This document shows positions 37,371-49,984 of a DNA stretch of 64,000 bases, one piece after another. The number at the start of each line of letters is the position of its first letter. The stretch's first letter is position 1. The DNA is taken from contig OX387187.1 of NCBI GenBank assembly GCA_947561395.2, positions 19,077,829 to 19,141,828 on the forward strand, in the 5' to 3' direction. The notes below the pieces were generated by a model. It was not told where the DNA came from and searched no databases. It saw only the letters and a list, made by a program, of their open reading frames with translations. Origin of the DNA: Buxus sempervirens. Taxonomy: Eukaryota > Streptophyta > Magnoliopsida > Buxales > Buxaceae. A program made the translations under genes and the position numbers.

Positions 37371-39551
37371 CTGAGCGAATTTCGATGCTTAGGTTTTCGC
37401 ACACCTTGAGCTTGAGGAAATTTTGGTTGGATTTCTAGGGCTATTGGAGAAGAGCAGAAGTGTGGTTTTGCTGCCAATCGGAGTGTGAAGTGAAGGAAGA
37501 ACTGAATCGAAGGCTAAGTGAAGCTGCTCAGTTTAGCAACTTCTGAGGTTTCGTCTAAGCTTCCTGCAGATCAGTGAGTGTTCAGGTTAGTATGAGTGGA
37601 TCTATATTTCATAAGGGAATCATAGGAGGATCGACCTATGAATCAGATCTAATCGGAGTGCTAATTATTTGCAGAAAACATTTTCCGATCAGAGAAGAAA
37701 TTGGGCGGAAATCGATATCTGAACTTTCGGTTCCAAGAGTTGTAGTTGCAGGGATTTGAGCATATATCAGGTGAGTAGCATCGTTTTACTCCGTTTATTG
37801 GATTTGATTACCTGAGAATAGCCGAAATGCATTATTGTGGAAATTGTTAGATTTGGATTTGGTTTTTTGAAGAGATTTTCGAGGCGAAACATGAAATGTG
37901 TTAGGATTAATTTTGATTTGAGTTTAAACTTCTATTGAAGGTGGTAGAAACATAGAACAACTGTTGTGGAGGCTTGAAATTAGGACAGTCATAGCTAGAT
38001 TTAGTTAACAGCGAGTAAAAATGTTACCGAGAAAACAGGGGAGCATCAGCTGGGGTTGACGCCAACTGTTTCCACTCGGCGGCAACTCAGTGCATAGAGA
38101 ATTAAGGGTCTACCGACCTGGTGATGACCTAGCGCCTACTGGCTCAAGGTCAGCGCACCCACCAATTTTCCAGGTGAAGTGCGGCTGACCAATTTGAGCT
38201 CATTCTTGTACTTTAATGCTTAAACCTCTTAGCTAGAAGCTAAATTAGGATGCTAGAAGTATTTTAAAGTGCTCAAAACCTTCGGAGATTATTCGATCAA
38301 TTATTGGTAGGATTTATGAGTTCCCAACGATACAGTTTGAAGGGCTGTTGGTAGTATAATTTGCTATTCTTGATATCATGAGTTAGTGATTTTGTTTATC
38401 CATGTTTTAAAGTTTATTTCTAGTTTGTGAACTTGTTTAACCTGAGTTTTTGCGGATTGCCAAGTGCTGAGTCGGTTTTATGAACACAAAAATTGTCTGT
38501 GTGAGTAAAGGATTATACTACCGGTTTGGATTTGTGATTTGTGTTAGAATAACTTCTGCAGTTTCATGAGTTGCTATTCTGGTCTAGAGTGACCTGTGAT
38601 GAGTTTAAATTGTGTTATACATGATGAGGACAAAGGTTGGTTTATTTGTGTTGCCAGTGGTGAGTTATGTATTTAGTATTATGTTTTTGGTCTAGCTTAA
38701 CCTAGATCCTTGACTAAATTTAGTAATGTGATGGTATTGTTTATTGGTGTAATTGCATGGCCTTGTGTGTTGCCACGACCGGTGTAGAGCAGCCAGAAAC
38801 CCTGAGTAGGCTTGGTTGTCAATGCTGGAACCCAGGGAGTAGGTCGGCATTGGATGACGAAACCCTAAGTAGGCCGTCATTTCAGAGTTCCGAAACCCTG
38901 AGTAGGCCGGAACTGTGTACATGGAGGTGTGGATGTCTCCTTGGCATGTCAATTAACCAATTAAAGCAATAGGCATGACATTTACCATTCGATGATTAAT
39001 CGATATTGTTGTTGGACTTTTGTTGGAAACTATTATTGGGGTTTTGGATTGCAAACTTCAGGATTGTCTCTATTGACTTAATTGTGCTTGTTATTCATCG
39101 TGGCTTATTTATAACTGATGATAACTATTTCTGTATGCATATGCTACTCGCTGGGATATTCGTATCTCATCCCATTTGTTTTTGTTTTGTTTTCAGATAC
39201 TCATGGTGAGGCGCCTACTGGGGTAGGTCCGATAGACACTTATAGGGAGGGGGATTATTATTACATCCCATAGACTAGTATGTTCTTTTTGGATCGGGAA
39301 TATTGCCTTGTTGGTTTCGAAAATGTAATAAAGTGGATTGATGGTGGATCGATTGACTATAATCAAATACTTTCTTTTGAGCTTCCTGGTTGATAAATTA
39401 TCTGTGCACTCTGATATGGTATAACTTGGGTGATTATCCAACGATCACAAAAGTCGTGGGCCCATATTTAACACCTCGTGAGACGTGTTATATCTCTATT
39501 GAACAACACGGATCCAGGGCGTTACAGCATACCTGGTTCAGGGTCGTTACA

Positions 39552-40230
39552 TGTTTTCCTCTTGTTCACCTTATTGCTACTATTATTATTTGTTATTATT
39601 AGAGGTGTAATTTCTATAGTTAGATTTCTGTATGGGACTTGATCTATAGAAGTGATACCTACTTGGCTTTGTGCTCACCCCTACCATATTTCAGTTGCAA
39701 GTTTCTATAAAAGTCAGAGTAGTGTAGCAGAATCACAGCATAGGAAGTAGGCTGTCATCGTTGGTGTGATTTTAGTATCACGATGGTTATGTAGATGAGT
39801 TGTTAGGTTTGATGATGTTTCTGGTGTACTTTGGATATTTGTATTTAACTCTTTAATTTAATAAATATATAATTGTTCTTATTCTCAAAGTGTAATGATC
39901 ATATTTTATTTAATTTCTTTTATGTTCACAATTCTAAGTGCACATGTGTGAGAGTGAATCTGCTTGGGTTTCTATTTTGGGGAGAATAGGAACCATAGTC
40001 CCATTCCAAATCCCTAAGTCCCCATGGAATTTTTATTATATCTATTAAAGTATTTATTATTAATTAGGGATTTTTATAGAGAAAAAATTGGGGCATGACA
40101 TCGGAGGTACTAGGAGCTAAATTCGAGCTTAGCTAAGGTAAGTACCACCTTTCTAAAACCAAATTATGCAGAGATTATGGATTAACTGTGTAGCGACGTT
40201 TCTGAGGAGAAAAGGGGTGGAGTTGCCACT
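39552..40230. mobile_element. Unclassified LTR-like fragments
   Basis: 39552-40098 ends GGGGCATGACA and partly resembles 28080-28150, so it is probably another LTR tail. 40099-40230 matches part of LTR N around its donor-like site (GAGCTTAGCTAAGGTAAGTACC). No coding content. Confidence 0.4.
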
Positions 40231-43200
40231 TGTAAAACCTCGAAATTTTGGATAATAATAAAGGTATTAATAAATAAAAGAAAATAGGGGTTTGAGTATA
40301 GTGGAAATAAAAGCATAAAATTTAGAGGATTGATAATTCAAATAAATAATAATTCGTAAAGAAAAGAGAATTTTCAAAGGAAATCAATTTAGAAGAAGAA
40401 AAGGGTATTTTAGTAATTTCCTAATGGGCAATTGATGAACTAAATTATCAAATAAGTAAAAGAATTGGAAAACAGAAGTTTAAAACTTATTAGGTTAAGT
40501 TTGAAGTTAAATAGTAATAATTAAGCATAAAAGAATGGAAAAAGGGCAATTGGGTAATAATACTTAATTAGTGGCCTAAATTTGGAGAGAAAGTGACTTA
40601 ATAGGGTGTTTAGATAATATTTGGAATTATATATATATAATGGACGAAAATTGGTCTAAAGAAGGAGTTTATTTAGTAAGGGACTTGATAAGGAAAACAC
40701 TTAAAGAGAATTAGAAGGAGGAGAGAAAGTAGGAATTAATTAGAAGGTTTCTTAATCCTAATAGGATTCCTCTAAGGCTTGTCTATTTAAGCAAGTCATT
40801 AAAGCTAGTCTAGGGTTTCTTCTAATCAAACTAAATAGAGAGGAAAAGAGAGAAAAGAGGAAAATTTCATGTGGAGCAAAATAGGAAAAGAGAAAGGGAA
40901 GAAGATCAAAGATTTTTGAAGAAGGGTTGTTGCTGAAACCTCCGACCAGCGACCATCAAACTTAGATCGGGAGAAATCGAACCGTTGGATCGACCTCAAA
41001 TTTGGAGGTTTTGTTCACAATTGATAGGACTACAATCTAAACAGTGGAGATTTTGTTTGGAGAACTTTAGGTTGGTGCAATAAAGAACAGAAAATCGGAT
41101 TTAATGCGGGATACAAGGAAAGATGGATTTTTGCATAATAAGGCAAGTAGCAATAACTTGAAAACTGGAGGAATTGCATGGTTTCTGTGTTTTTGATTTA
41201 TTCCTAATTGATTTGATTAGACGAAAATATATTTACAAGGATATGTTTCGTTTCCATTGATGAGTTTTGATGTTCTTGAAGAAAAGCATGAAACTATCTT
41301 TGAATGTGGATTTGATTTTGTAGATGACCAAAGAATGGCAATTAATTGATACAAATAAATCTATGGTGATGTAGGTGTGATTTAGACTACTAAGAAATTA
41401 ATTTAGAACAATTAAATCCAAAGAAATAATTTAAAAATAAGAAATTTGCAAAACCTGTAGAATCTGCCAGAATTGTACGGGCGCCTAGCAGGTCGCCTAG
41501 GCGACCATGCTGAGCGACCCAAACAAAATTTTCATAATTTGGAGATTTTGAGTGTAAAATTAATGTCTAATAATTTTGCAGTAATTTAATTATTGTAACA
41601 CCTGTATAAGAGTTAAATTTAGGTATAGGAAATGACAGAATTTAATTTGGTATCAAAACGAATAATTTGGAATAATGAATGCAAGTGGGTGAATTATAGG
41701 TCAAGATTTTGGAATTAATGAATTAGATTATGTTAAACATCAATTTGGGAATTTGAATCAACTCTTAAGATTTAATTTGGGTCTGTGTGAATTGCTGGAA
41801 GTGAAAGATAACAGAAAATACAGAATATTATACCTTATGTTTTAAATATAGAAGTGGAACACTAATAGGTAATTTAATTAGAGATGTTTTAGTCAAGACT
41901 TAAGAAACTCACTAGTGCTTATGATTGTGAACTAAAATAGGTCTAAAACTTTAATAATCCTGTTTTGGGTGCGTTACTATTTATGGAATCTAGTATGGAG
42001 ATTTATTTGTGGTTTTGACGGTGTTTTCCCAAACGGAATTGATTTAGGGTTAATGAGATTGATACATGAACATCACTTGAAATTGAGTTATGATAATTGA
42101 TTTGAGATCCTAGTTTACGGATATTGCATATATATTGGTAATCAAAATAAATTGTTTTATTGTGTGATTGGTGTCTAGCGGGCATAGCTGTATATGGATC
42201 CATAGGCTAAGCTAGATAGTGGAGGAGTATTTATTTTGGGTTGATCACTCCCATCTGCACTAGCGCTTCCTTTGCAAGTTAGTTTGCATTGGGGGTCTGC
42301 ATGTCTGTGGGGTCATTTCAAGCCTCGCTGGTGAGTCTTGTATATGTGGATAAGCGGCTATCTCCATGTATTGATTCAGGTGCTACATGCTGGTGGTTCA
42401 TGCAAACTTTTTTAGTTTCGTGCGTAATAAGTCGGGGACTACGCCTCTTGTCTCAGTGATATACGGGTTTGAGGGTCATAGTAGCTCCGCCCCTAAGTCG
42501 CATAGTGGAATAGCAATGAAGAATATCGATTTAAAGACTTATCTTGCTCTATGAGTCCTGTGATGTCATATGTGATGTTTGTTTATATTTTATTGTTTAT
42601 CTTGAAATGTTTACATGAATTTGATATATCTGCCTTTGTCTTGTTTTATCGATATACCTCATGACTATTTCTTAAATTAGACTATTTAATTGCATGCACC
42701 TTGCTACTTGTTGAGATATAAATCTCACTCCCGTTTTCACCTATTTTTCAGGTATTGATTGAGAGATTGTCAAGATTGGGGTAGTATGCTCATGGGTAGA
42801 ATTGTAATCATGCTTAGGATTATTCCAGATTAAAGAACATGTAATTGTAAACTAAATTGTATTAATTGAGATATTATGTTATGCTTCCAATTGTACTCTG
42901 ATTGAAATAAAAGTTTTAATTTCGCATAAATTTTAGTTTGTTCTAAAACCCAATTCAAAAGTAACACTCTGGGTTTGGTTGTTGAACCATTTTCAGGCGT
43001 TACAGTACACTTCGGATTCGGGTTGAGTGCCGGTTTTGCATTGTGTAACGCCCTGGTTCCAGGTCCAATTCCCAAAACCCGAGGTGTTATGGTAAGTAAC
43101 AAAAGCAACTAAAATATGGAATAATTTAAAACTTTTTCTAACTTTATAATCAGAGTAAATGCGGAAACTTGAATTCAAATTCTCTTTATTAATTAACAAT

Positions 43201-46122
43201 TATTATATACAAGGATTTCAATTCCATGAGCAACCTACATCTATATAGACTACCCAGCTACAACTAGCCCACAATTTGACGTCCTTGCCAAGAGTACCTG
43301 AAAATGGGGGAGAAACCGAAGTGAGAATAAATCTCAACGAGTAGCAGGTGCATGAAGTAAAAACAGTCCATAATGATTTACAAAGATAGTCATGGGGTGA
43401 TCGATAAAACCAAAATCACGATAATACGATGATATAACAATAACAATAACAATTACCAATCCAAAACAAACATGTGTGACATAATAGGACTCATGATTTG
43501 AAACCACTTAATAAGATATTCTTGCCCCCATATTTCGCCACATCACGACTTACATGATAGATGGAGCCCGCACTTGTAGTCACTGCCATCTCCTTCGTCA
43601 ACCACCAACGAGGATCACCCATGAATGGGTTGGAGAGTACAATCCCCAGTCCAAATAACAACAAAACCCGCTTCCGCGAAAATAACAAATCAGGGGAATA
43701 CCAATCTGATCAAAGATAAATGGACGCACGACAACACGACTAATACCAGTGCATGTGCAAGTCACGAGTGAACTTCAAGCACGGCCAAATCATAGATCCA
43801 ATGTGCGAGTCACAATTAACCTATCAACATGACCAATAAAAAGCTCGTGAAAATCGATGTCTCATTGAAGCACACAGTGGTAACTCAAATAACCAATAAA
43901 ATCTGTTGCCAGTTGACAAGCTTGGCTAAGACCAGGCCGCATCTGCAGCGGTCGAGGATTTTTGCCTTCGTCGCATTGCACCTTGCAAGCACGATGGACC
44001 GCATACTGGGGAGTTTGAAACAAGAATAACTTACCAGCCAATTCCATTTCACTTCCTAGCTAAGCTATGGATCCATACTAAGCATTGCCCACTAGACACA
44101 ACTCGCATTCAAAACATTGAATAACTTAACGGTGCAATATTTAGTGATAAACCTTGTAAAAATAATCATAAACATATCCCAATTAATGTATCCAATAGTA
44201 ATTTCCAAAACCACGGTGTTGAACCAAAAGATAATTCAAGTAACCATTAAACAGCTCTTAAATAGAGTTCCAGGTCATTTGATAAGAAAAGTACGAGAGC
44301 ATACACAAATTCTTAATAATAAGGTTCATATTTGAGTTGTGTTAGTGTGGGCATACTTAGTTTATATTTCTAAATCAGTATTCATGTTAATATTTATTTC
44401 CTACAATTTTACCCCAAATCCTACACTTTGGTCTATCCTAAAATCCTTATTTTAGAATCCTCATTTACCAATTAATACCCTAAATCTTCAAACCTTATGG
44501 TTTATGTTATTAGCTCTTTCCTGAAGTTAATTTAGGTCTATTAAAGTTTTTTAGACAAGGTTCCATCCCTAAATTCTCAATGAAATTTATCTAAGTGCAA
44601 ATGTTCCACCTAATTAGACTACTTTGTTTCTAATTGCATTTATTGTCCCAAATAATTATCCTTTAATCCGAATTTAATTCCGTCACTTCCTACAACTCAA
44701 ATTACCCTATTTACAGGTGTTACAGCATTAAAATTTCAAGAAAAATCATTAAAAATTAAATATGGGCACAAATCCCAAGTTTCCAAATTCTGATAGATGG
44801 TCGCTCGAAGGAGCGCTCGGCCGACTGTTCTAGCGGCTGAGTTTCTAGGTTCAGTTAAGTTTCACAAGCCTAACGCTTGATCTAGTGCTCGAGCGGTGTC
44901 TCGAGCGCTCCAACTATAACACTGTTTTTCTTCTCTTTGCGAAAATTTCAAACTTTCTTTGCATAATATTAATTTGATTTGATTCTAAACATCTGATTTC
45001 CATCCTAAACTAGTTCTAAGCAACCATAAACTAATCTCATCATCTTTCTACTTATCTTGAGTTTCTTTCTAAGTTCAAAATTACCATGATCAACCCTTTC
45101 TTGATTCTAAAAGAACGTTAAAACACCAAGGCAAATCTTTATAAACAAATAAGCTTTTCCCAATGAAAACCAACTTAAAAAACAATACGATCAAACATCA
45201 AAATCACAAGAAAACATGCAATTCCTCCAATTTCAAGGGTTTGCTACTTACCTTTTTAATGAACCCAGATTTTTCAGAAACTTCTTATGTGCCCATTTTT
45301 GGAGCTTGACTACACCCCTCTAGACTATTCTAATTAAGATTTCTACCATTCAGTTTGAAGTCCTCCATGAGTAAATCAAAACCCTAAAATTGCCATTCCA
45401 ACGGTTGGATCTTCCTATCTCGTCGTTCGAAGTTGGCTGGTCGGTCATCTCTGCAACTCTTCTTCTTTCTAATTTTTCTCCTTCCTTTTCTCTCTTCTCT
45501 CCTTCTATTTTTGCTCCATCACTTATGCACGAATTTTCCTCTCCTTATAACTTGTTTTCAAAAACCTAAAACACTCTTCAAACCTCTCTTTTATAGACTC
45601 ACTAATAGACCAACTCTGATTAGGTTTAACTCACTCTATTATACTAAGTGTATTCCCTCTTCTACCCTTCTCTTTAATTTAACTCCTATAACTCTCTTTT
45701 AAGGAATCTCATAATTAATTTTCGTGCTTATTCTTATTCCTAATTTTAAATTTTAGTTAGACTTTTATTATCCACTCAAAATACTAAAATTTTGGATCCT
45801 AAATAATATAATTACCATTAAGCCCTTTTTCCGCCTTTTAAACCTTAAGTTCATTATCTTACATCCAACTAAGCTAAAATTTGGTCTAAGTGAGTTTGTG
45901 GACTTAATAATTAATTATCTTCCTCCTTCCATGAATTTGACTAATTTGAAATGACCAAATTACGCTTTCTCTTTAAATCCCTATTTTAACCTTTATATCT
46001 CTCTTTAATTCTCCTACCATTATCTTTCTTAGTATTTTCTCCGTACTTTATCCCTTAATTATTTATTTTATTTTTAGGAAAATCCAAGGTTTTACACATT
46101 GACCCGGGTTCGGGGCATTACA
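40231..46122 (+). mobile_element. Solo LTR D (family 1), split by LTR E, TSD YCACT
   Basis: TGTAAAACCTCG...CGGGGCATTACA, about 2.83 kb once LTR E (43044-46096) is set aside. Flanks CCACT (40226-40230) and TCACT (46123-46127) match at four of five bases. A perfect 16-base palindrome GGTCGCCTAGGCGACC lies at 41491-41506, a donor-like AAGGCAAGTAGCAA near 41143, and a hairpin/acceptor module at 42693-42751. Closest in sequence to LTR A and LTR K. Confidence 0.8.
43044..46096 (-). mobile_element. Solo LTR E (family 1), TSD CATTG
   Basis: 3053 bp, TGTAACGCCCTGGTTCC...AAGGTTTTACA, with exact duplication CATTG (43039-43043 and 46097-46101), inserted in LTR D near its right end. TATA on the minus strand at 45588-45596, donor-like AAAAAGGTAAGTAGCAAACC near 45250, GC cluster 44800-44910, acceptor module 43298-43352. 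The open stretch after the acceptor resembles that of LTR B. No gag or pol. Confidence 0.88.
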
Positions 46123-47176
46123 TCACTACCTAATGAGTTTATAGGGTGTAGGTAGTCACTCAAAACAATGATCTGCATAGAGTTTGGTTAGGTGACCTGA
46201 TTGTAATCTAAGGAAGCCCGTAGACACCCTGAACTACCCCACAAAAAGTGGGTTCCTTTTGATTGTTTGAACATAATTACGCATGTGAAATTATTTGATC
46301 TAATGTGGGGCCCACAAAGGTGGTTTGGACTCACAAGTCCATACCCTAAATCAATATTGGCCCGAGTCACTACCGTGGGCCTTGGGCTTAAGCATGCAAA
46401 TGTGAGTCAAAAGGAAATGGACCTTTGTGACATGTTTATTGATTTTATTACGTCAAACAGCTAAGCCTAAGCGGTCACCTATTCTTTTGTTTCAGCCGTT
46501 GGGGTATCATGCCTACAGGCTTTCCACTTTTTATTTAGTTCATTATTTTCCTACACTTTGCGGGCTATAGGGGATAGCCCACGGTCAAAAGGGCAATGAA
46601 AAGGCTGAGGTGGGCCTATTCGGGTCTGATCCAAATTCAACAATGGCCCAAGTGGCCACTGTCCACATTTTGCATCCAACCGCTCCCACCATGCAGATTT
46701 CTTCAAATCGCTGTTGCTTAGCGGTTTCGCACAGTATGCTTGCAACAACAACTTTCAAGCTACTTGGGGGGTCTCTCAAATGGTGGAGAAGGAGGATGGT
46801 ACCCGTCTATTCGTGCATATAAGCCGACGGTCTTCTCCTTCTCCTTGTATACATAAAATTAAAGCAATACTATGTACAAATCTCATTCCAAAACAATACA
46901 GAGGTGGAGGGGGATTAGGGGATCAAGCATATAGAAACATAAGTAAAAGAAAACTATCTATGCTAGCCTCCTCATGGACCTTCCATCTCCTCTTTGCTCA
47001 CCGTATCACATCCACATTCAATTTCATGGTTATCATAAACTCAAAGCAAGAGAAAAAGCGAGAGAGGAGCAACAAAGAGTATAGGGGAATAATCTACAAC
47101 ATTGATATGTATTGAAATGAATCAAAGGAAGCTACATACCTTTAAGAGATGAGAGAAATGGGGCGTTGGCTTGATG
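46123..47176. other. Unassigned sequence left of LTR L
   Basis: Moderate GC, no recognised family. Minus-strand 46850-47150 looks like 3'-UTR or intron DNA. A 133-codon open frame (46714-47115, plus) has no domain I know. This may be true host intergenic or gene-flank DNA; it resumes at 61637. Confidence 0.3.
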
Positions 47177-48329
47177 GTGGATGTAGCGCCCCAGATCCGG
47201 GTCTGCCCTATCACAGCACCAACCCGTACCCGAGACCTACTTATGGGCCCAATAGAACCTGATAAACACAATTTCCTGGGCAATTACAATGTAATTATCA
47301 GAGTGCATGACTAAAGAAGCATGGAATAAAAATTTTCCATATAATCAAAAGATCATCTGTACTATAATCTCCAAAACATAATATCTGTGCATACAAAATA
47401 CAACTAAGGCAACTAACCATTCACAATGATCTTCCCAAAATATACAGATAAGTACAAAAGATTCTTCCAAGAGTATAGGTCCAAAGATAATATTTACATC
47501 CCATATACAATTCCAAGACAAAATACATCATCATAATAAGAACCCTACTACGGGTAGAAATGGTAGCCCTCTAGCCTTTACTCAAGCTTACCCTCAATAA
47601 CTGTCCCGGTACGCGGCTCACCAAGTGGATCTGAAAACAAATCCGGTAAAACAAAACACGCGTGAGACTTAAAGTCCCAGTAAGCAGCAAACATGCATGT
47701 AGAGAAACAGTTTATGCAGTTTTTATAACATCATGATGATATTCACAATTATATAGTACTAAATGCAAACCAAAACAGTTCAATCGGATATAAAAGAAAT
47801 TCCAATTCAAATATCTCAATCATCGGATATAAAAGAAATTCCAATTCAAATATCTCAATCAAATCAACAATTACGATCAAACACAGTAAACATGTCTTGT
47901 TAGGACTCGTGGTTAGCATGTCTGTAAATTAGATTAATGACCAGTATCCATTGCCACCTACACGACTTACAGAGAGAAGCCTAGCTAGGGACATCTCAGC
48001 AAGCGGAGTACCCATGTATGGGCTGGCAAGTAGTCAACCTAACCAAGGATCCAGACTAAGTGGGATTCCCCACCCACTGCTCGATGAATCGCAAGGACTC
48101 CCGCCGGTTCCCCGTGACGGGGGGTTGCCGCAGCCCTCTGTTCCCCGAGAAGGCCTCACTGATTCCCCACAGTGGAATGCTATATGGATAAGGCAATTAA
48201 AGCTAACAAGCCAATACCAACACACTAATTAGACTCACTGTGGATCCACACCAAGAACAACGTCCAATTAGACGACTCGTCAATCAAAACAAACCATTCA
48301 ATTCCAAGAGTAAAACCAGTGCTTAAACC

Positions 48330-48480
48330 AAAGCCAAGTGGAATTCCCCCATCCACTATTTAATAAACCGAAACCAAGTGGAATTCCCCATCCACTAGTA
48401 AATCAACCGAGACCAAGTGGAATTCCCCATCCACTACCAGTCCATACCAAGGGCAAGTGGAATTCCCCATCCACTGCCAA
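48330..48480. repeat. Four-copy ~42-bp repeat AAGTGGAATTCCCCATCCAC
   Basis: Copies near 48335, 48377, 48414 and 48453, each followed by a variable spacer with CCAAGTGG. The repeat is internally palindromic (GTGGA...TCCAC). A related single copy lies near 48060. Confidence 0.85.
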
Positions 48481-49984
48481 TAAAACCATAGGCCAAGCCT
48501 TGTCAAATCATATAGGAGTTTTTCAACATCGCTTTCATAAATCAAAGCCAAATCAAAACAAAGGTCATAAAATCCTCAAAACACATTTTCGATGAGTGGA
48601 TTAATCTTAAAAATCCCAAATAAGTCACCATACCAAAATTCAATGGATTCCGAGACAAAAAGTTTTGGACCTCAAAAATATTCTAAGTATGGTTGAAAAC
48701 GTTGACTTTTCGGTGTCGAATTTTTCTAGACAAATATATAAGGAGTTTAGGGCTCAAATTCTGGTTGTAGTCTATTGGAGGGTATACAAATCATCTAGAA
48801 TTTTCTGGGCTTCGGAATCACTCATTTGGATATCAAACTCAAAAAGTGGCCCTTTTTGAAAATCGGGAAAATCGGAAATTTAGGTATGAACTGAAAAGTT
48901 GACTTTTTATTGGTTGGGAATTGGGCCTTGGGAGTATTTTTATTGGTTCCAAATGGGGGGTAAAACCTTATTTACATGTAAAGACTTAAGTAAATGGAGC
49001 AATAAATACACAGGACTTAAATGTCTTTCATGTAATAAGGGTGCTATGCGAGAAGCTTGGGTTGTTTGACAAAGGGTTGGAGAGAAAAAGGATGAACAAC
49101 TCCAGAAACAGGGTCCACGATTAGCCCCTGGATTGATCGCCCAGGGGCGATTAGTTCAATGTTCGGGCGTTGAGGGTTAAGGTTCGCGCGCCCAGGTTTA
49201 AAACAGGTTCAGCGCGCGCGCGGTAAGGTTTAACGTTCGCGCGCTAAGGTCGCGATTAGCCCTGGGCGATTAATCCTGTTTCACGATTTATTTTAACAGA
49301 ACCTGATTTTTGGGGGTCTTGGCTCGGGATTAATCGCCAATCTGCAGGATTAATCGCCGGCTCGGGTTCTTACAAAATTTTGGCTATTTCCAACACACAA
49401 CTCATAGAAATCATTCTCAACCTTTCCAACATCAAAGTAGGTGATCACAAAACATCCCAACACACTTAAAAACATCTTCTGAAACAAAGATTCATCTCAA
49501 ATCTACATGAACACAAATCAAACGCATGAAACCTCATTCAAGACACAAATCTCAAACCCCAATCTGAAATATAATCAATAGAGGTTGTAAATCCATGGCA
49601 AATCATTAGGAAACTAAGCAAGAGCATTATATAATCAAAACCTACGAATTTTAGAACACAAATAGCAACATGCAAGATCATTTCTTCAAATAACTCAAAC
49701 CCTAGAAAGAGAATACGAATTTTGGTAATTCATTTTGTTTGGAAGGGTTTGCTACTTACTTGTTAATGGAGAAGCAACCTCCTCTCCTAGCTCTCCTCTT
49801 CTTCTCCTTCTTCTTAAGGCTTTGAAGCAAGCTCCCACAACTCTCTCTCTTGTTCTATACGTCCAAGACAAGAGAAATGGGTTTTCAAACCCTTAATTAG
49901 AAATTAGGGCATCCTTTTATATGCTCAAGTTTTGGGTCTTTCAAATCTGCCCCTAAACAAGGCTTTTGTTCAACTAAAACCCTA

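Larger units (their letters stand above)
36995..39526 (+). mobile_element. Solo LTR G (family 1), TSD GCATA
   Basis: 2532 bp, TGTAAAACCCC...CAGGGCGTTACA, with exact duplication GCATA (36990-36994 and 39527-39531). TATA box TATAAATA at 37363-37370, donor-like ATCAGGTGAGTAGCA at about 37771, a GC cluster at 38045-38160, three GAAACCCTGAGTAGG-type repeats at 38795-38910, and a hairpin/acceptor module at 39136-39196. An open stretch follows to the stop at 39271-39273, ending YREGDYYYIP. Confidence 0.85.
36526..39551 (+). mobile_element. Partial LTR H (family 2), split by LTR G
   Basis: Aligns with the reverse complement of LTR Q (for example GCATAAACT-TGTTT, GCATGCATGTGT, GTCGACATCCGGTGTGAAGG) and ends GTTCAGGGTCGTTACA at 39551, with LTR G inserted at 36995-39526. 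The hairpin TGAGACATTCGTCTCA and acceptor-like site are at 36589-36651, followed by an open stretch to 36744 ending GYREEDFYRPT. The left part of the LTR is absent. Confidence 0.7.

Noticed and set aside
36936-37404. Frames with runs of Thr-His or Val-Cys
   Set aside because: Produced by the (GT)n microsatellite at 37199-37230.
46714-47115. 133-codon plus-strand frame, checked as a possible cell-wall enzyme fragment (NNNFQATWG)
   Set aside because: Only a few residues are suggestive and no catalytic motif is present; left unassigned.
48330-48480. AAGTGGAATTCCCCATCCAC repeats considered as a separate inserted satellite
   Set aside because: They fall in the same position as family-specific repeat blocks in the other LTR units, so they are part of LTR L.
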